Shown: positions 1 through 8,577, counted from the first letter of the stretch. The stretch: 64,000 nt of DNA from Pseudomonadota bacterium (GCA_029778535.1 JAKOQB010000187.1:124001-188000), one strand, 5' to 3'. Made by a program: numbers and translations. Notes: generated from the letters alone by a model not told the origin.

Positions 1-1308
1 GACGGCGGCCGCACGCAGCAGCAGCCGGAGACGAGCGCGCTCTTCCGCCCCGGCGGCGTGCCGCTGGCCGAGGGTGCGCTGCTGGTGCAGCCGGATCTGG
101 CCAAGACGTTCAAGCTGATCGCCGCGCAGGGCGTGGACGTGTTCTATCGCGGCGAGATCTCGCAGGCGATCGTCGATGCGACCAAGCGCATCCGCACGCA
201 GGCGCCGTTGCCGCCGCAGCCCGCCGAGGCGCAGGGCCGAATGACGCTGGCCGATCTGGACCGGTATCGCGTCGAAATTCGCCAGCCGATCACCGTCAAC
301 TACCGCGGCTGGCAATTCGCATCGTCGGCGCCGCCGTCGTCGGGCGGGTTGACCATCGGCCAGATGCTGAAGATCCTCGAGCGCTATCCGCTCGGCGACG
401 CGGCGCAGGGCTTCGGCTTCGGCGCGCGCAACACGCTGCACGTGATGATCGAATCGATGCGGCTCGCGTTCGCCGACCGCGCGGTGTGGATGGGGGACGA
501 GGATTTCGTGCCGGTGCCGAAGAAGGGCCTGCTGAACCAGACCTATGTCGATTCGCGCGCCGCCGCGATCAGCCTTGCGTCACGCATGCCGACGCCGGCA
601 GCCGGCAATCCGCTGCCGTTCGACGTCGCGTTCGGCGGCCAGTCGTTCAAGGTCGCGCAGGTCGAGGCGCAGGAAGAGGGTGTGCACACCACCCATTTCT
701 CCGTCGTCGACAAATGGGGCAACGTGGTGTCTTACACCACGACGATCGAGGCGACGTGGGGCACCGGCATCATGGTGCCGGGCTACGGCTTCCTGCTGAA
801 CAACGAGCTCACCGACTTCAACCTCGTGCCGACCTTCGTGCCCGGCGTGAATCCGGGCGCCAACGACGTGGCATCGATGAAGCGGCCGCGCTCGAGCATG
901 GCGCCGTCGATCCTGCTGAAGAACGGCGAACCCTTCGCCGCGTTCGGCTCTCCGGGCGGCGCGACGATCATCAACTCGGTGCTCAACACGGCGCTGAACC
1001 TGATCGATCACGGCATGACGGTCCAGCAGGCGATCGATGCGCCGCGCCTGTCGGTGACGAGCGCGACCGGCACGGTGTCGTGCGAGGGCGGCCAGCCGTT
1101 CATGCAGCCTGCCATCAGCGTCGCGGTGCAGGACCAGTTGCGCGCGCTCGGCCATCTCGGCCTCGGCGCCGCGGGAACGAACGCGTGCACGCAGAGCATC
1201 GGCTCGGTGCAGGGCGTGATCATCGACCTGCGCACCGGCAAGCAATACGGCGGTGCGGATCAGCGCCGCGAGGGCACGGTGATCGGGCTGCCGCGGCCGA
1301 GGAATTGA
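1..1308 (+). CDS. ggt: gamma-glutamyltransferase, 5' truncated by window edge
   Basis: The frame is open from the first base, so the N-terminus lies outside the window. The protein matches the C-terminal part of the large subunit and the whole small subunit of gamma-glutamyltranspeptidase, which transfers or hydrolyses the gamma-glutamyl group of glutathione, usually in the periplasm. The autoprocessing and catalytic threonine is the first Thr of TTHFSVVD (codon 230 counted from the window start). LLNNELTDF, RPRSSMAPS and GSPGGATIINSV are the expected small-subunit motifs. The gene ends with TGA and is followed by a hairpin and a dispersed repeat. Identity is secure; only the start is missing. 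Confidence 0.95.
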   Translation, partial: DGGRTQQQPETSALFRPGGVPLAEGALLVQPDLAKTFKLIAAQGVDVFYRGEISQAIVDATKRIRTQAPLPPQPAEAQGRMTLADLDRYRVEIRQPITVNYRGWQFASSAPPSSGGLTIGQMLKILERYPLGDAAQGFGFGARNTLHVMIESMRLAFADRAVWMGDEDFVPVPKKGLLNQTYVDSRAAAISLASRMPTPAAGNPLPFDVAFGGQSFKVAQVEAQEEGVHTTHFSVVDKWGNVVSYTTTIEATWGTGIMVPGYGFLLNNELTDFNLVPTFVPGVNPGANDVASMKRPRSSMAPSILLKNGEPFAAFGSPGGATIINSVLNTALNLIDHGMTVQQAIDAPRLSVTSATGTVSCEGGQPFMQPAISVAVQDQLRALGHLGLGAAGTNACTQSIGSVQGVIIDLRTGKQYGGADQRREGTVIGLPRPRN

Positions 1309-1324
1309 CGCTGCTGCAGTGAAG

Positions 1325-1350
1325 AGAGGGCGCGCCGAAGCGTGCCCTCT
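1325..1350 (+). terminator. possible terminator hairpin after ggt
   Basis: The arms AGAGGGC and GCCCTCT enclose a 12-nt loop 16 nt after the ggt stop. No T-run follows, so rho-independent function is only possible. Confidence 0.45.
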
Positions 1351-1354
1351 CCGC

Positions 1355-1455
1355 GTCATTCCCGCGCAAGCGGGAATCCAGCGGCTTGGCTTCGAATGAC
1401 GCCGGGTCCCCGCTGGAGCCTGCCCCCGAGTGCCTTAATCGGGGGCGAGGACGAC
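1355..1455. repeat. dispersed GTCATTCCCGCG-type repeat, copy 1
   Basis: It opens with GTCATTCCCGCG, a small palindrome GCGGGAATCCAG, and closes after GGGTCCCCGC with GGACGAC. The same plan recurs at 8374-8446, 8474-8577 and, more diverged, at 14489-14558. It lies between convergent genes. The rest of the 1309-1500 gap shows no gene. Confidence 0.7.
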
Positions 1456-1500
1456 ACCGCTGCTTGGCGCGACCTGTTGTGCAGGTGTCCACCCTGGGAG

Positions 1501-2124
1501 TCAATGGGACATCGGCATCTCGCTCACGCCCGGCTGCGCCAGACAGCGCTCCAGCCACGCCCGCACCGCCGGATACGCGGCCAGATCGAAGCCGCCCTCG
1601 TCGGCGCGGTGCGTGTAGGCGAACAGCGCGATGTCCGCGATCGAGAACTCGCCGGCAAAGTACGGCGCGCGCGCCAGATGCTGCTCCATCACGGCGAGCG
1701 CCTGATAGCCGCGCTGGATCATCACGGGCAGTCGGGGATGTTCGGGCTGCTTCAGGAACGCCCGCGTGAAGCGTGCGCCGGCGATGTGCGGCTCATGCGC
1801 GTTCTGTTCGAAGAACAGCCACTGCAGGACGCGTGCGCGCTGCAGCCGGTCGCCCGGCCACAGCCGCGTGCCGTCCGCGAGGTAGCAGAGGATCGCGTTC
1901 GACTCCGGCAACCAGGTGTGGTCGTCGATCTGCAGCAGCGGCACCTGGCCGTTGGGATTCATCGCCAGGTACTCGGGCGTGCGCGACTCGCCGCGCATGA
2001 TTTCGATCTCGTGCCAGCGGTACGGAATGCCCAGGATGTCGAGTACGAGCCGCACCTTGTGGCAGTTGCCGCTGGTCGACGTGCCGAACACGCGGTGCGG
2101 CACGCGCGTGGTGGTGGGCATCAT
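1501..2124 (-). CDS. glutathione S-transferase family protein
   Basis: This 207-residue protein has the normal length for a cytosolic glutathione S-transferase. The N-terminal thioredoxin-like domain contains TSTSGNCHKVR (residues 15-25, likely thiol-activating Ser/Cys region), NPNGQVPLL with the cis-proline (about 57-64) and the glutathione-contacting PESNAILCYLA (73-83). The alpha-helical domain follows, with FSIADIALFAYTHRA. It starts one base after the stop of the upstream SMR gene, so it is the last gene of a four-gene minus-strand operon with an isomerase of the glutathione-dependent kappa type. This suggests a role in detoxification of an electrophile; the substrate cannot be read from the sequence. 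Confidence 0.9.
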   Translation of the reverse strand: MMPTTTRVPHRVFGTSTSGNCHKVRLVLDILGIPYRWHEIEIMRGESRTPEYLAMNPNGQVPLLQIDDHTWLPESNAILCYLADGTRLWPGDRLQRARVLQWLFFEQNAHEPHIAGARFTRAFLKQPEHPRLPVMIQRGYQALAVMEQHLARAPYFAGEFSIADIALFAYTHRADEGGFDLAAYPAVRAWLERCLAQPGVSEMPMSH

Positions 2125-2125
2125 G

Positions 2126-2605
2126 TCACTTCACCTTCGTGCGTGAAAACAACTGGATCACGACCACGCCGATCAGGATCAGCGCGATGCCGGCCAGCTC
2201 CCCGGCATTGAGCTGCTGGCCGAACACGCGCCAGCCGATCAGCGCGATCAGCACGATGCCGACGCCGGACCAGATCGCGTAGGCGATGCCGACCGGAATC
2301 GACTTCAGCGCGTGCGTGAGCGCGAGAAAGCACACCAGGTACGCGAGCGCCATCACCGCGATCGGGCCGGGGCGCGTGAACGCCGCGCTCGCCGACAGCG
2401 CCGAGGTTCCGGTCACGCCACCGACGATCGCCAGCAGCAGCCACGGATACGCGGCCCACGCGCGCCGCCGCCGCGACTGCGCATGCAGATGCTCTTCGAT
2501 GCTCGCGCCCGCGGTCGCGGCGAGATCCGCAAGCGGGTCGTGCGCGCCGGGCGCGACCTCGAACACGTCGCGCATCCGCTCGTCGATCGTCGGTGGCCGC
2601 GTCAT
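2126..2605 (-). CDS. SMR-family membrane protein lacking the transport glutamate
   Basis: The protein has 159 residues: about 50 hydrophilic N-terminal residues rich in Arg, then four membrane segments of the small multidrug resistance family, including [18 protein letters not shown]. In EmrE and its neighbour here, TM1 reads AEVIGT with the essential proton/substrate glutamate. Here the aligned residues are GGVTGT, so the glutamate is Gly63. Its start overlaps the stop of the preceding SMR gene (TAATG), which points to translational coupling and a heterodimer. It could be the non-catalytic partner of a paired SMR, or a regulator or decayed paralogue. Confidence 0.85.
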   Translation of the reverse strand: MTRPPTIDERMRDVFEVAPGAHDPLADLAATAGASIEEHLHAQSRRRRAWAAYPWLLLAIVGGVTGTSALSASAAFTRPGPIAVMALAYLVCFLALTHALKSIPVGIAYAIWSGVGIVLIALIGWRVFGQQLNAGELAGIALILIGVVVIQLFSRTKVK

Positions 2606-2928
2606 TACGCCGCGCGCGAGAACACCCGGATCACGATGACGCCGAGCACGATCAGAAGAATTCCGGCCAGCGCCGCCGCATCGAGCGCCTGCTTGAACAC
2701 GAGCCAGCCGATCAGCGTGATCAGCGCGATGCCCACGCCGGACCAGATCGCGTACGCGACGCCGACGGGGATGTGCCGCAGCGCCAGCGAAAGGAAGTAG
2801 AACGCGATGCCGTAGCCGATCACGACGATGATCGTCGGCGCGGCGCGCGTGAAGCCTTCGGTCGCCTTCAGCGCCGAGGTGCCGATCACTTCGGCGACGA
2901 TCGCGATGGCGAGATAGAAGTACGACAC
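2605..2928 (-). CDS. small multidrug resistance transporter subunit (EmrE/SugE-like)
   Basis: A GTG start at 2928 gives a 107-residue protein that aligns end to end with EmrE, including its first residues ([16 protein letters not shown]). Glu13, the essential coupling residue, is present, as is [16 protein letters not shown]. Four membrane segments fill the protein. The start lies 13 nt after the stop of the isomerase gene, and the stop overlaps the start of the second SMR gene. The longer upstream open frame is rejected because it runs through the isomerase gene in another frame. The likely role is export of a cationic compound, or of guanidinium if Gdx-like; the specificity is not clear. 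Confidence 0.88.
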   Translation of the reverse strand: MSYFYLAIAIVAEVIGTSALKATEGFTRAAPTIIVVIGYGIAFYFLSLALRHIPVGVAYAIWSGVGIALITLIGWLVFKQALDAAALAGILLIVLGVIVIRVFSRAA

Positions 2929-2941
2929 GCCGGCGACCGCG

Positions 2942-3542
2942 TCAGAACGGTCCTCTTTCCAGCCAGCGCTCGATCTGCGGCAGCCGGTCGTGGCCCCAGA
3001 ACGGCTCGCCGTCGACGAAGAAGAACGGCGCGCCGAACACGCCGCGCGCGACCGACTCTTCGACCACCGTCTTGAGCTTGTCCTTGATCGCCGGGTCCTG
3101 GATCGCGGCCAGCAGCGCGGCCTTGTCGATGCCCAGATCGTCGGCGATGTCGCCCAGCACGGCGGGATCGTTGATGTCGCGGTTGTCGATCCAGTAGGTG
3201 CGGAACGTCTTGTGCACGAACGACACCGCCTTGGCCGACCCCGTGCCCTGCAGCCACAGCAGCGCGCGCGGCGTTGACGGTCGAGATCGGGAATTTCTCC
3301 GGCATGTTGAACTTCACGCCGTGAAAGCGCGCGCTGCGCGCGAAGTCGCGCCGGCTGTAGTCGCCCTTCAGCGGATAGTCGACCAGCGGCCGCGTTTCCG
3401 CCGCCTTGAACGCGACGCCGAGCAGCGTGGGCTTGTACGCGACGGTGCGGCCGTACTTGGCCGCGATCGCCTCGATCTTTTCGCTGGCGAGGTACGAGTA
3501 CGGCGAGGAGAAATCGAAGTAGAACTCGATCGGTTTCATCAT
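2942..3542 (-). pseudogene. 2-hydroxychromene-2-carboxylate isomerase / DsbA-like, frameshifted
   Basis: Two adjoining frames together encode one kappa-GST/DsbA-like isomerase of about 200 residues. The first part begins at the double ATG at 3542 behind a GAGGGG ribosome site and holds [18 protein letters not shown] with the catalytic Ser; it runs to STVNAARA. The second part resumes as [20 protein letters not shown] and contains [16 protein letters not shown] before its stop at 2942. The break falls in the alternating GC run at 3262-3272, where two bases appear to be missing. It is either a recent mutation or a sequencing slip. The family isomerises aromatic ring-cleavage intermediates with glutathione, which fits the GST in the same operon. 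Confidence 0.8.
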
Positions 3543-3589
3543 TCATCCCCCTCACGTCTTGCGGCAGAGGGGCCAGGTCACTATTCGTT

Positions 3590-3626
3590 CCCCTCCCCCT
3601 GCGGGGGAGGGGCTAGGGGAGAGGGG
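3590..3626. repeat. REP-like palindrome of the CCCTCTCCC family
   Basis: The perfect palindrome CCCCTCCCC-CTG-CGGGGGAGGGG-type core is followed by CTAGGGGAGAGGGG. It lies between divergent genes. Related elements occur at 13245-13270, 13326-13364 and 30685-30725. Confidence 0.6.
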
Positions 3627-3703
3627 CCGTCGTTTTGTACGCCTCCGATTGTGCCCCACCCGCCCCATGCGTACGATGCCCCGCGCAGAAACGGGGAGGA
3701 ACC

Positions 3704-4261
3704 GTGGTTTTGTGGTGGCTGCTCGCCGCGGCGCTCGTCGCCTACGGCATCTGGATCTTCAACCGGCTGATCGCCGACCGCAACCTGGTCGCGCAGGGCT
3801 ACGCCGACATCGACGTGCAGCTCAAGCGCCGCGCCGACCTCGTGCCGCGCCTGGTCGAAGTCGTGCGCGCCTATGCGGCGTACGAGCGCGCCACGCTCGA
3901 GGCCGTTGTCGCGCTGCGCAGCGAGGCCGAGCAGCACGCCGCGCGCGACAGCGCCCGCGGCACGCACGCCGAGCGCCTGCAGGCCGAGGCGCAGCTCGGC
4001 GGCGCGCTGACGAAGCTGCTGCTGCTGCAGGAGAACTATCCGGCGCTCAAGGCCGACGCCAACTTCCGCGACCTCGCTGACAAGCTGGTCGAGATCGAGG
4101 ATCACCTGCAGTTCGCGCGCCGCTTCTACAACGGCGCGGTCAAGCAGTACGTGACAAGGCTGCAGACCTTTCCCGATCTGATCGTGGCCAGGCTGTTCGC
4201 GTTCCGCCCGGCGTCGTTCTTCGAGACCGAAGATCGCGGCGCCGTCGAGGTGCGGCTGTGA
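3704..4261 (+). CDS. lemA: LemA family protein
   Basis: The protein is about 185 residues with one N-terminal membrane anchor (WWLLAAALVAYGIWIFNRL) and a long helical coiled region typical of LemA, including NLVAQGYADIDVQLKRRADLVPRLVE and QENYPALKADANFRDL. The GTG at 3704 sits only 3 nt after GGAGGA; a TTG at 3710 has better spacing (9 nt) and may be the true start. Its stop overlaps the start of the DUF2207 gene by one base, a pairing common in bacteria. The function of LemA is unresolved; the partner suggests a membrane-envelope role. Confidence 0.93.
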   Translation: MVLWWLLAAALVAYGIWIFNRLIADRNLVAQGYADIDVQLKRRADLVPRLVEVVRAYAAYERATLEAVVALRSEAEQHAARDSARGTHAERLQAEAQLGGALTKLLLLQENYPALKADANFRDLADKLVEIEDHLQFARRFYNGAVKQYVTRLQTFPDLIVARLFAFRPASFFETEDRGAVEVRL

Positions 4262-5952
4262 TGCGGCCTGTGCTGCGACGGATTTTCGGCGCGCTGCTCG
4301 CACTCGCGTGCCTGGCCGCCGCGGGCGAGGAGAAGATCGTCGACTTCTCCTCCGACATCGCGATCGCGCGCGACGGCGCGCTCACTGTCACCGAGACGAT
4401 CGTCGTGCAGGCCGAAGGCGCCAGCATCAAGCGCGGCATCCTGCGCGACTTTCCGACCGAGTACACCGACCGCGCCGGCAACGCGGTGCGCGTGCCGTTG
4501 GACGTCGTCGCCGTCCGCCGCGACGGCGCGCCCGAGCCGTACGCGCTCGAGGCGCTCGCCAACGGCGTGCGCATCCGCATCGGCCGCGCCGACGTGTTGA
4601 TCGACCGCGGCGAGCACCGCTACGAGATCGAGTACCGCACCGCGCGCCAGCTCGGCTTCTTCGGCGATCACGACGAGCTGTACTGGAACGTGACCGGCAA
4701 CGGCTGGACCTTCGCGATCGACCGCGCCAGTGCGCGCGTGACGCTGCCGCAGGCGGTGCCGGCCGCGCAGTTGTCCGCGGAGGCGTACACGGGTCCGTTC
4801 GGCGCGCGCGGCGGCGACTACACCGCGCGCGTGCTCGACGGCGGCGCCGAATACGCGACCACGCGCCGGTTGCCGCCCCATCACGGTCTGACGATCGTGC
4901 TGACGTTTCCGAAGGGCGTGGTCGCTGCGCCTTCCACGCTCGAGCGCGCGGGCTGGTTCGTGCAGGACAACGTCGGCGCCGGCGTGGCGCTGGCCGGCGT
5001 GCTGGCGGTGTGGACGTTCCTGTACTGGCGCTGGGACCGCATCGGCCGCGATCCGAAACCGGGGCCGCAATTCCCGCGCTACGAGCCGCCCTCGATGATG
5101 AGCGCGGCCGCGGTGCGCTTCGTCGACAAGATGTCGTTCGACAGCCGCTGCTTCGCCGCCGCGCTGCTGGGGCTCGGCGCGCGCGGCTATCTGAAGATCC
5201 GGCAGGACGGACACGACTTCACGCTCGAACGCACCGGCCGCGACGTCGCGTTCGGCACCGGCGAGAAGGCGATGGCCGACAAGCTCTTCGCCGGCAGCGA
5301 CGTCGCGCAGCTGCAGAAGAAGTACGACCCCTCCGTCTTCGCCGCGCAGAAGGAGCTCAGCGGGGCGCTCGAGCACCACTACGCCGACGTGCTGTTCAAG
5401 CGCAACCGCACGCCGCTGGTGCTGGCGGGGCTCGGCGCGATGGCCACAGTCGTCGGCGCGATCGTGCTGCGCTCGTCCGTGCCGGTCGTGATCGTGACCG
5501 CGGTCGTGCTGGCCGCATCGCTGCTGCTGTTCGCGTACCTGCTGCCCGCGTACACGCAGCAGGGGCGGAAACTGAAGGATGAGATCGACGGCCTGCGCCT
5601 GTATCTCGGCGTGGCCGAGGGCGACAACCTCGCGCGGCTGCAAAACCCGCGGCTCACGCCCGAGGAGTTCGCGGGCAAGCTGCCGTACGCGCTCGCGCTC
5701 GGTGTGGAGAAGACGTGGGCCGACCGCTTTGCCGCCGTGCTCGGCGCCGCCGCCGTCGCGCAGGCGGTGTCGCACTACTACACCGGAAGCAGCACCGATT
5801 CGCTCGCCGATGTCGGCTCGCTCAGCGAGAGCCTCGGCGAACTCGGCTCGACCGCCAGCGCGGCGGCGTCGCCGCCGGGGTCGAGTTCGGGGTCGGGCGG
5901 AGGCGGGTCGAGCGGGGGAGGCGGTGGTGGGGGTGGTGGGAGCGGGTGGTAG
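4261..5952 (+). CDS. DUF2207 membrane protein with Gly/Ser-rich tail
   Basis: The protein of 563 residues has a signal peptide (about residues 1-22), an extracytoplasmic beta-rich DUF2207 domain (EKIVDFSSDIAIARDGALTVTETI onward), one membrane segment near 235-255, a cytoplasmic region and a pair of membrane segments near 385-430. It ends in a low-complexity glycine/serine tract followed by GW, usual for this family. The ATG at 4261 overlaps the lemA stop (TGATG). Function is unknown; DUF2207 and LemA genes often travel together. Confidence 0.9.
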   Translation: MRPVLRRIFGALLALACLAAAGEEKIVDFSSDIAIARDGALTVTETIVVQAEGASIKRGILRDFPTEYTDRAGNAVRVPLDVVAVRRDGAPEPYALEALANGVRIRIGRADVLIDRGEHRYEIEYRTARQLGFFGDHDELYWNVTGNGWTFAIDRASARVTLPQAVPAAQLSAEAYTGPFGARGGDYTARVLDGGAEYATTRRLPPHHGLTIVLTFPKGVVAAPSTLERAGWFVQDNVGAGVALAGVLAVWTFLYWRWDRIGRDPKPGPQFPRYEPPSMMSAAAVRFVDKMSFDSRCFAAALLGLGARGYLKIRQDGHDFTLERTGRDVAFGTGEKAMADKLFAGSDVAQLQKKYDPSVFAAQKELSGALEHHYADVLFKRNRTPLVLAGLGAMATVVGAIVLRSSVPVVIVTAVVLAASLLLFAYLLPAYTQQGRKLKDEIDGLRLYLGVAEGDNLARLQNPRLTPEEFAGKLPYALALGVEKTWADRFAAVLGAAAVAQAVSHYYTGSSTDSLADVGSLSESLGELGSTASAAASPPGSSSGSGGGGSSGGGGGGGGGSGW

Positions 5953-6002
5953 TGCGCCACGAGTTCTGGCCGCTGCAACCGTAAATATGGCACCATGAGC
6001 TC

Positions 6003-6263
6003 ATGAAGACGACCATCGAAATCCCCGACCCGCTGCTCCGAAAGGCCAAGTCAAAGGCCGCCGAGCGCGGACTGACGCTGAAGGAACTCGTGACCGAGGC
6101 GCTGCAGGAGAAGCTGTCGGCAGAAGCGACTCGGATTCGCGCGGGTGAGCCCGCGTGGATGCAGGGCTTCGGGAAGCTGCGCCGGCTGCGCAATGAGACT
6201 GCGCGCGTCCAGGCCCGAATCGACGAAGCGTTCGAAGCGATCGAGCCCGAGGACCGGGCGTGA
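6003..6263 (+). CDS. VapB-type antitoxin
   Basis: This 86-residue protein begins MKTTIEIPDPLLRKAKSKAAERGLTLK, a ribbon-helix-helix-like N-terminus of VapB antitoxins; the C-terminal half would wrap the toxin. Its stop overlaps the toxin start by four bases (GTGA). A 12-bp palindrome CATGAGCTCATG (5994-6005) covers the start codon and may be the autoregulatory site, though no clear ribosome site is visible. The C-terminal segment is variable in the family, so partner specificity cannot be read. Confidence 0.88.
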   Translation: MKTTIEIPDPLLRKAKSKAAERGLTLKELVTEALQEKLSAEATRIRAGEPAWMQGFGKLRRLRNETARVQARIDEAFEAIEPEDRA

Positions 6264-6637
6264 TCCTCGACACCAACGCGCTGTCGGCGTTTGTCGACGG
6301 CGATCGCGGAGTCGGGGAAGTACTGCGCTTTCAGCGGCGAGCCGCCATTCCCGTCATCGTGCTCGGCGAGTTCCGGTATGGAATCGCCGAGTCGAGGCAT
6401 CGCGCCACGTATGAAGCGTGGCTGCGCGACGAGCTGATGCATTTCGAGATCCTTCCGGTGACGGAGGAAACGACGGTGAACTATGCCGAGCTGCGAGTCG
6501 AACTCCGGCGATCGGGCAAGCCGATCCCGGCCAACGACGCCTGGATCGCGGCCTTGGCGCTACAGCATCGGTTGCCGGTGCTCAGTCGCGATCAGCACTT
6601 CGATGTGATCCCGAAGCTCGAGCGGATAGGCTGGTAA
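6260..6637 (+). CDS. VapC-type PIN-domain toxin ribonuclease
   Basis: A 125-residue PIN domain. The metal-binding acidic residues are all visible: Asp4 (MILDTNALSAF), Glu37 (VLGEFRYGI), Asp93 (PANDAWIAALA) and Asp111 (LSRDQHFD). VapC enzymes cut tRNA or rRNA and are neutralised by the co-encoded VapB. The GTG start is chosen because it gives the GTGA overlap with the antitoxin and a full-length domain. The module appears intact. Confidence 0.92.
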   Translation: MILDTNALSAFVDGDRGVGEVLRFQRRAAIPVIVLGEFRYGIAESRHRATYEAWLRDELMHFEILPVTEETTVNYAELRVELRRSGKPIPANDAWIAALALQHRLPVLSRDQHFDVIPKLERIGW

Positions 6638-6751
6638 CGGATCGGTCGCTCGCCACACTCAGCGATCGGTGCTTCGCAGAAGGTTGGCCGGCCTGCTTGC
6701 GGTCTGCGTGTGGGCGAGGGTGGTTCAATGACCGGGGGCAGGGTGATCAAA

Positions 6752-6985
6752 ACAGGCTCTGTTGAATTTCGAGTGGGTTAAACGGCGTGAGGGTTGATCA
6801 GGCGGAAGTCGAGTTTGCCGGCGATCAGGAAGATCACGGTTCGGATCGTGGACATCCGTGTGAAACCACGGGCACGTCGACTGGCGGCTCCAGGCCGTGA
6901 GGCATTAGCGACCGAGCCAGCCAGAACCGCGCTCACATCGCTGCCTTCGTTGGCGACCCAGTCCGGAGTCCGGCCCAGCACGCGC
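6752..6985 (-). mobile_element. possible insertion-sequence remnant with transposase tail
   Basis: The minus strand encodes a short tail, RRARGFTRMSTIRTVIFLIA followed by GKLDFRLINPHAV and a stop at 6778, which resembles the C-terminus of a transposase. Just outside it is GGCTCTGTTGAATTTCG (6752-6768), which looks like an IS end. No catalytic region survives and I cannot assign the family with confidence. The rest of the 6638-7052 gap holds nothing else I can support. Confidence 0.35.
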
Positions 6986-7052
6986 CCCTCCGACGACTAC
7001 GCCCCCGATCGGTAGCATGCTCAGTTTCACCGTTCCGTGCGAAACCGAACTC

Positions 7053-8363
7053 ATGTCCGCCCAGCCCTGCTTCCGCCTGCCGCTGCTTCTCCTGCCCCGC
7101 CCCGAGATCGACCTGGCGAAGTGGGCCGTGATCGCTTGCGATCAGTACACCTCGGAGCCGGAGTACTGGCAGCGCGTCGAGCGTGAAGTCGGCACTGCGC
7201 CGTCGGCCCTGCATCTGATCTTCCCCGAGGTGTACCTGGGATCGGCCGATGCCCCGGCGCGCATCCGCCGCATCCAGGACACGATGCGCGGCTACCTTGC
7301 CGAGGGGCTCTTCCGCGAGCACGCAGGCGCCGTCTTTGTGGAGCGCACGATCGGCCAGCGTGTCCGCCGCGGCCTGATGCTGGAGCTCGATCTCGAGCAC
7401 TACGACTTCAGCCGCGACTCCACGAGCCTGATCCGCCCGACCGAGGGCACGATGGTCGAGCGGCTGGCCCCGCGCATCGAGGTGCGGCGCGGCGCCGAGC
7501 TTGAATTGCCGCACGTCCTGATGCTGATCGATGACCCGGCGTGCACGGTGATCGAACCCATCGGCGCCGAGCGCGATCGACTGACCAAGCTTTACGAAAC
7601 CGACCTGATGCTCGGCGGCGGTCACGTCGCCGGCTACGCGGTCGACGATGCGCGCGGCGAGCGCTCCGCACGCGCGCTGCGCGCGCTGATGGATCCGCAA
7701 GCGTTTGCGAAGCACTACGCCGTCCCGGAGGGAACGCCGGTGATGCTGTTTGCCTCCGGCGACGGCAATCACTCGCTGGCCACCGCCAAGGCGTACTGGG
7801 ACAGCATCAAGGCGTCGGTGGGGATGGACCATCCGAGCCGCTTCGCACTGGTCGAAGTGGAGAACATCCACGATCCCGCGCTCGAGTTCGCGCCGATTCA
7901 CCGCCTGCTGTTCGGCGTGTCGGCTGACGTCCGGCAGGCGCTGGCCGAGGAGTTCGGCAGCCGGCTGACGTGCGTCGACGTGCCTTCGGCCGCCGCGATG
8001 CGCGCGCGCGTGCAGGCTGCGCACGGCGATCGCCACGCCGCGGGGCTGATCGGTCCGGGCGCGCGCTTCAGCGTGATCGAGATCGCCGAACCGAAGTCGA
8101 CGCTCGCGGTGGGCACGCTGCAGCCGTTCATCGACCGCCTCATCGAGCGCGGCGGCGCCACGCACGTCGACTACGTGCACGGCGACGAGTCGCTCGAGCG
8201 CCTGGCGCTGGCGAGCGGCTGCGTCGGCATCCATCTCGCGGCGGTCGCCAAGCACGACCTGCTGCGGATGGTCGTGCGCGAAGGCCCCACACCCCGCAAG
8301 ACGTTCTCCATGGGCAAGGCCCACGAGAAGCGCTACTACATCGAGGCGCGGCGGATCCGGTAG
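7053..8363 (+). CDS. DUF1015 family protein
   Basis: The protein has 436 residues from the ATG at 7053 (an upstream in-frame ATG at 7017 adds 12 atypical residues). Typical DUF1015 features are the opening LLPRPEIDLAKWAVIACDQY, the central MLFASGDGNHSLATAKAYW (the conserved DGNHS motif) and a C-terminal GKAHEKRYYIEARRI. The family is widespread, soluble and of unproven biochemical function. The gene stands alone between an IS scrap and a repeat pair; no strong ribosome site is visible. Confidence 0.85.
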   Translation: MSAQPCFRLPLLLLPRPEIDLAKWAVIACDQYTSEPEYWQRVEREVGTAPSALHLIFPEVYLGSADAPARIRRIQDTMRGYLAEGLFREHAGAVFVERTIGQRVRRGLMLELDLEHYDFSRDSTSLIRPTEGTMVERLAPRIEVRRGAELELPHVLMLIDDPACTVIEPIGAERDRLTKLYETDLMLGGGHVAGYAVDDARGERSARALRALMDPQAFAKHYAVPEGTPVMLFASGDGNHSLATAKAYWDSIKASVGMDHPSRFALVEVENIHDPALEFAPIHRLLFGVSADVRQALAEEFGSRLTCVDVPSAAAMRARVQAAHGDRHAAGLIGPGARFSVIEIAEPKSTLAVGTLQPFIDRLIERGGATHVDYVHGDESLERLALASGCVGIHLAAVAKHDLLRMVVREGPTPRKTFSMGKAHEKRYYIEARRIR

Positions 8364-8373
8364 CACTGCCGGT

Positions 8374-8446
8374 GTCATTCCCGCGCAGGCGGGAATCCAG
8401 CGTCTTTGTCGCGAAAGACACTGGGTCCCCGCTTTCGCGGGGACGA
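8374..8446. repeat. dispersed GTCATTCCCGCG-type repeat, copy 2
   Basis: GTCATTCCCGCG, then GCGGGAATCCAGCG, a spacer, ACTGGGTCCCCGC and a GCGGGGACGAC end. It is followed by CGAGTAGCGCAC, also found after copy 3, so copies 2 and 3 form a tandem array with a shared junction. Confidence 0.75.
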
Positions 8447-8473
8447 CGATCGAGTAGCGCACGATGGTCCGCC

Positions 8474-8577
8474 GTCATTCCCGCCCCCGATTCCAACGCT
8501 CGGGGGCAGGCTGCAGCGAAAATCCAGCGTCCTTGCCGCACAAGACGCTGGGTCCCCGTTTTCACGCGGGCGACGAC
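8474..8577. repeat. dispersed GTCATTCCCGCG-type repeat, copy 3
   Basis: The same layout as copy 2 but with an insertion containing a CCCCCGA...TCGGGGG stem, also seen in copy 1. It ends GCGACGAC and is followed by CGAGTAGCGCAC. The 8364-8726 gap otherwise holds no gene. Confidence 0.75.

Noticed and set aside
2605..3555. One long 316-residue minus-strand protein
   Set aside because: It reads through the isomerase gene in a wrong frame; the SMR part alone from GTG 2928 matches EmrE over its full length.
4126..5775. Long minus-strand frames opposite the DUF2207 gene and similar long antisense frames elsewhere
   Set aside because: High-GC shadow frames: Arg/His-rich, no domains, and opposite strongly conserved genes.
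8374..8577. CRISPR-like array
   Set aside because: Only two units, unequal length, with internal stems and no conserved spacer spacing or cas genes.
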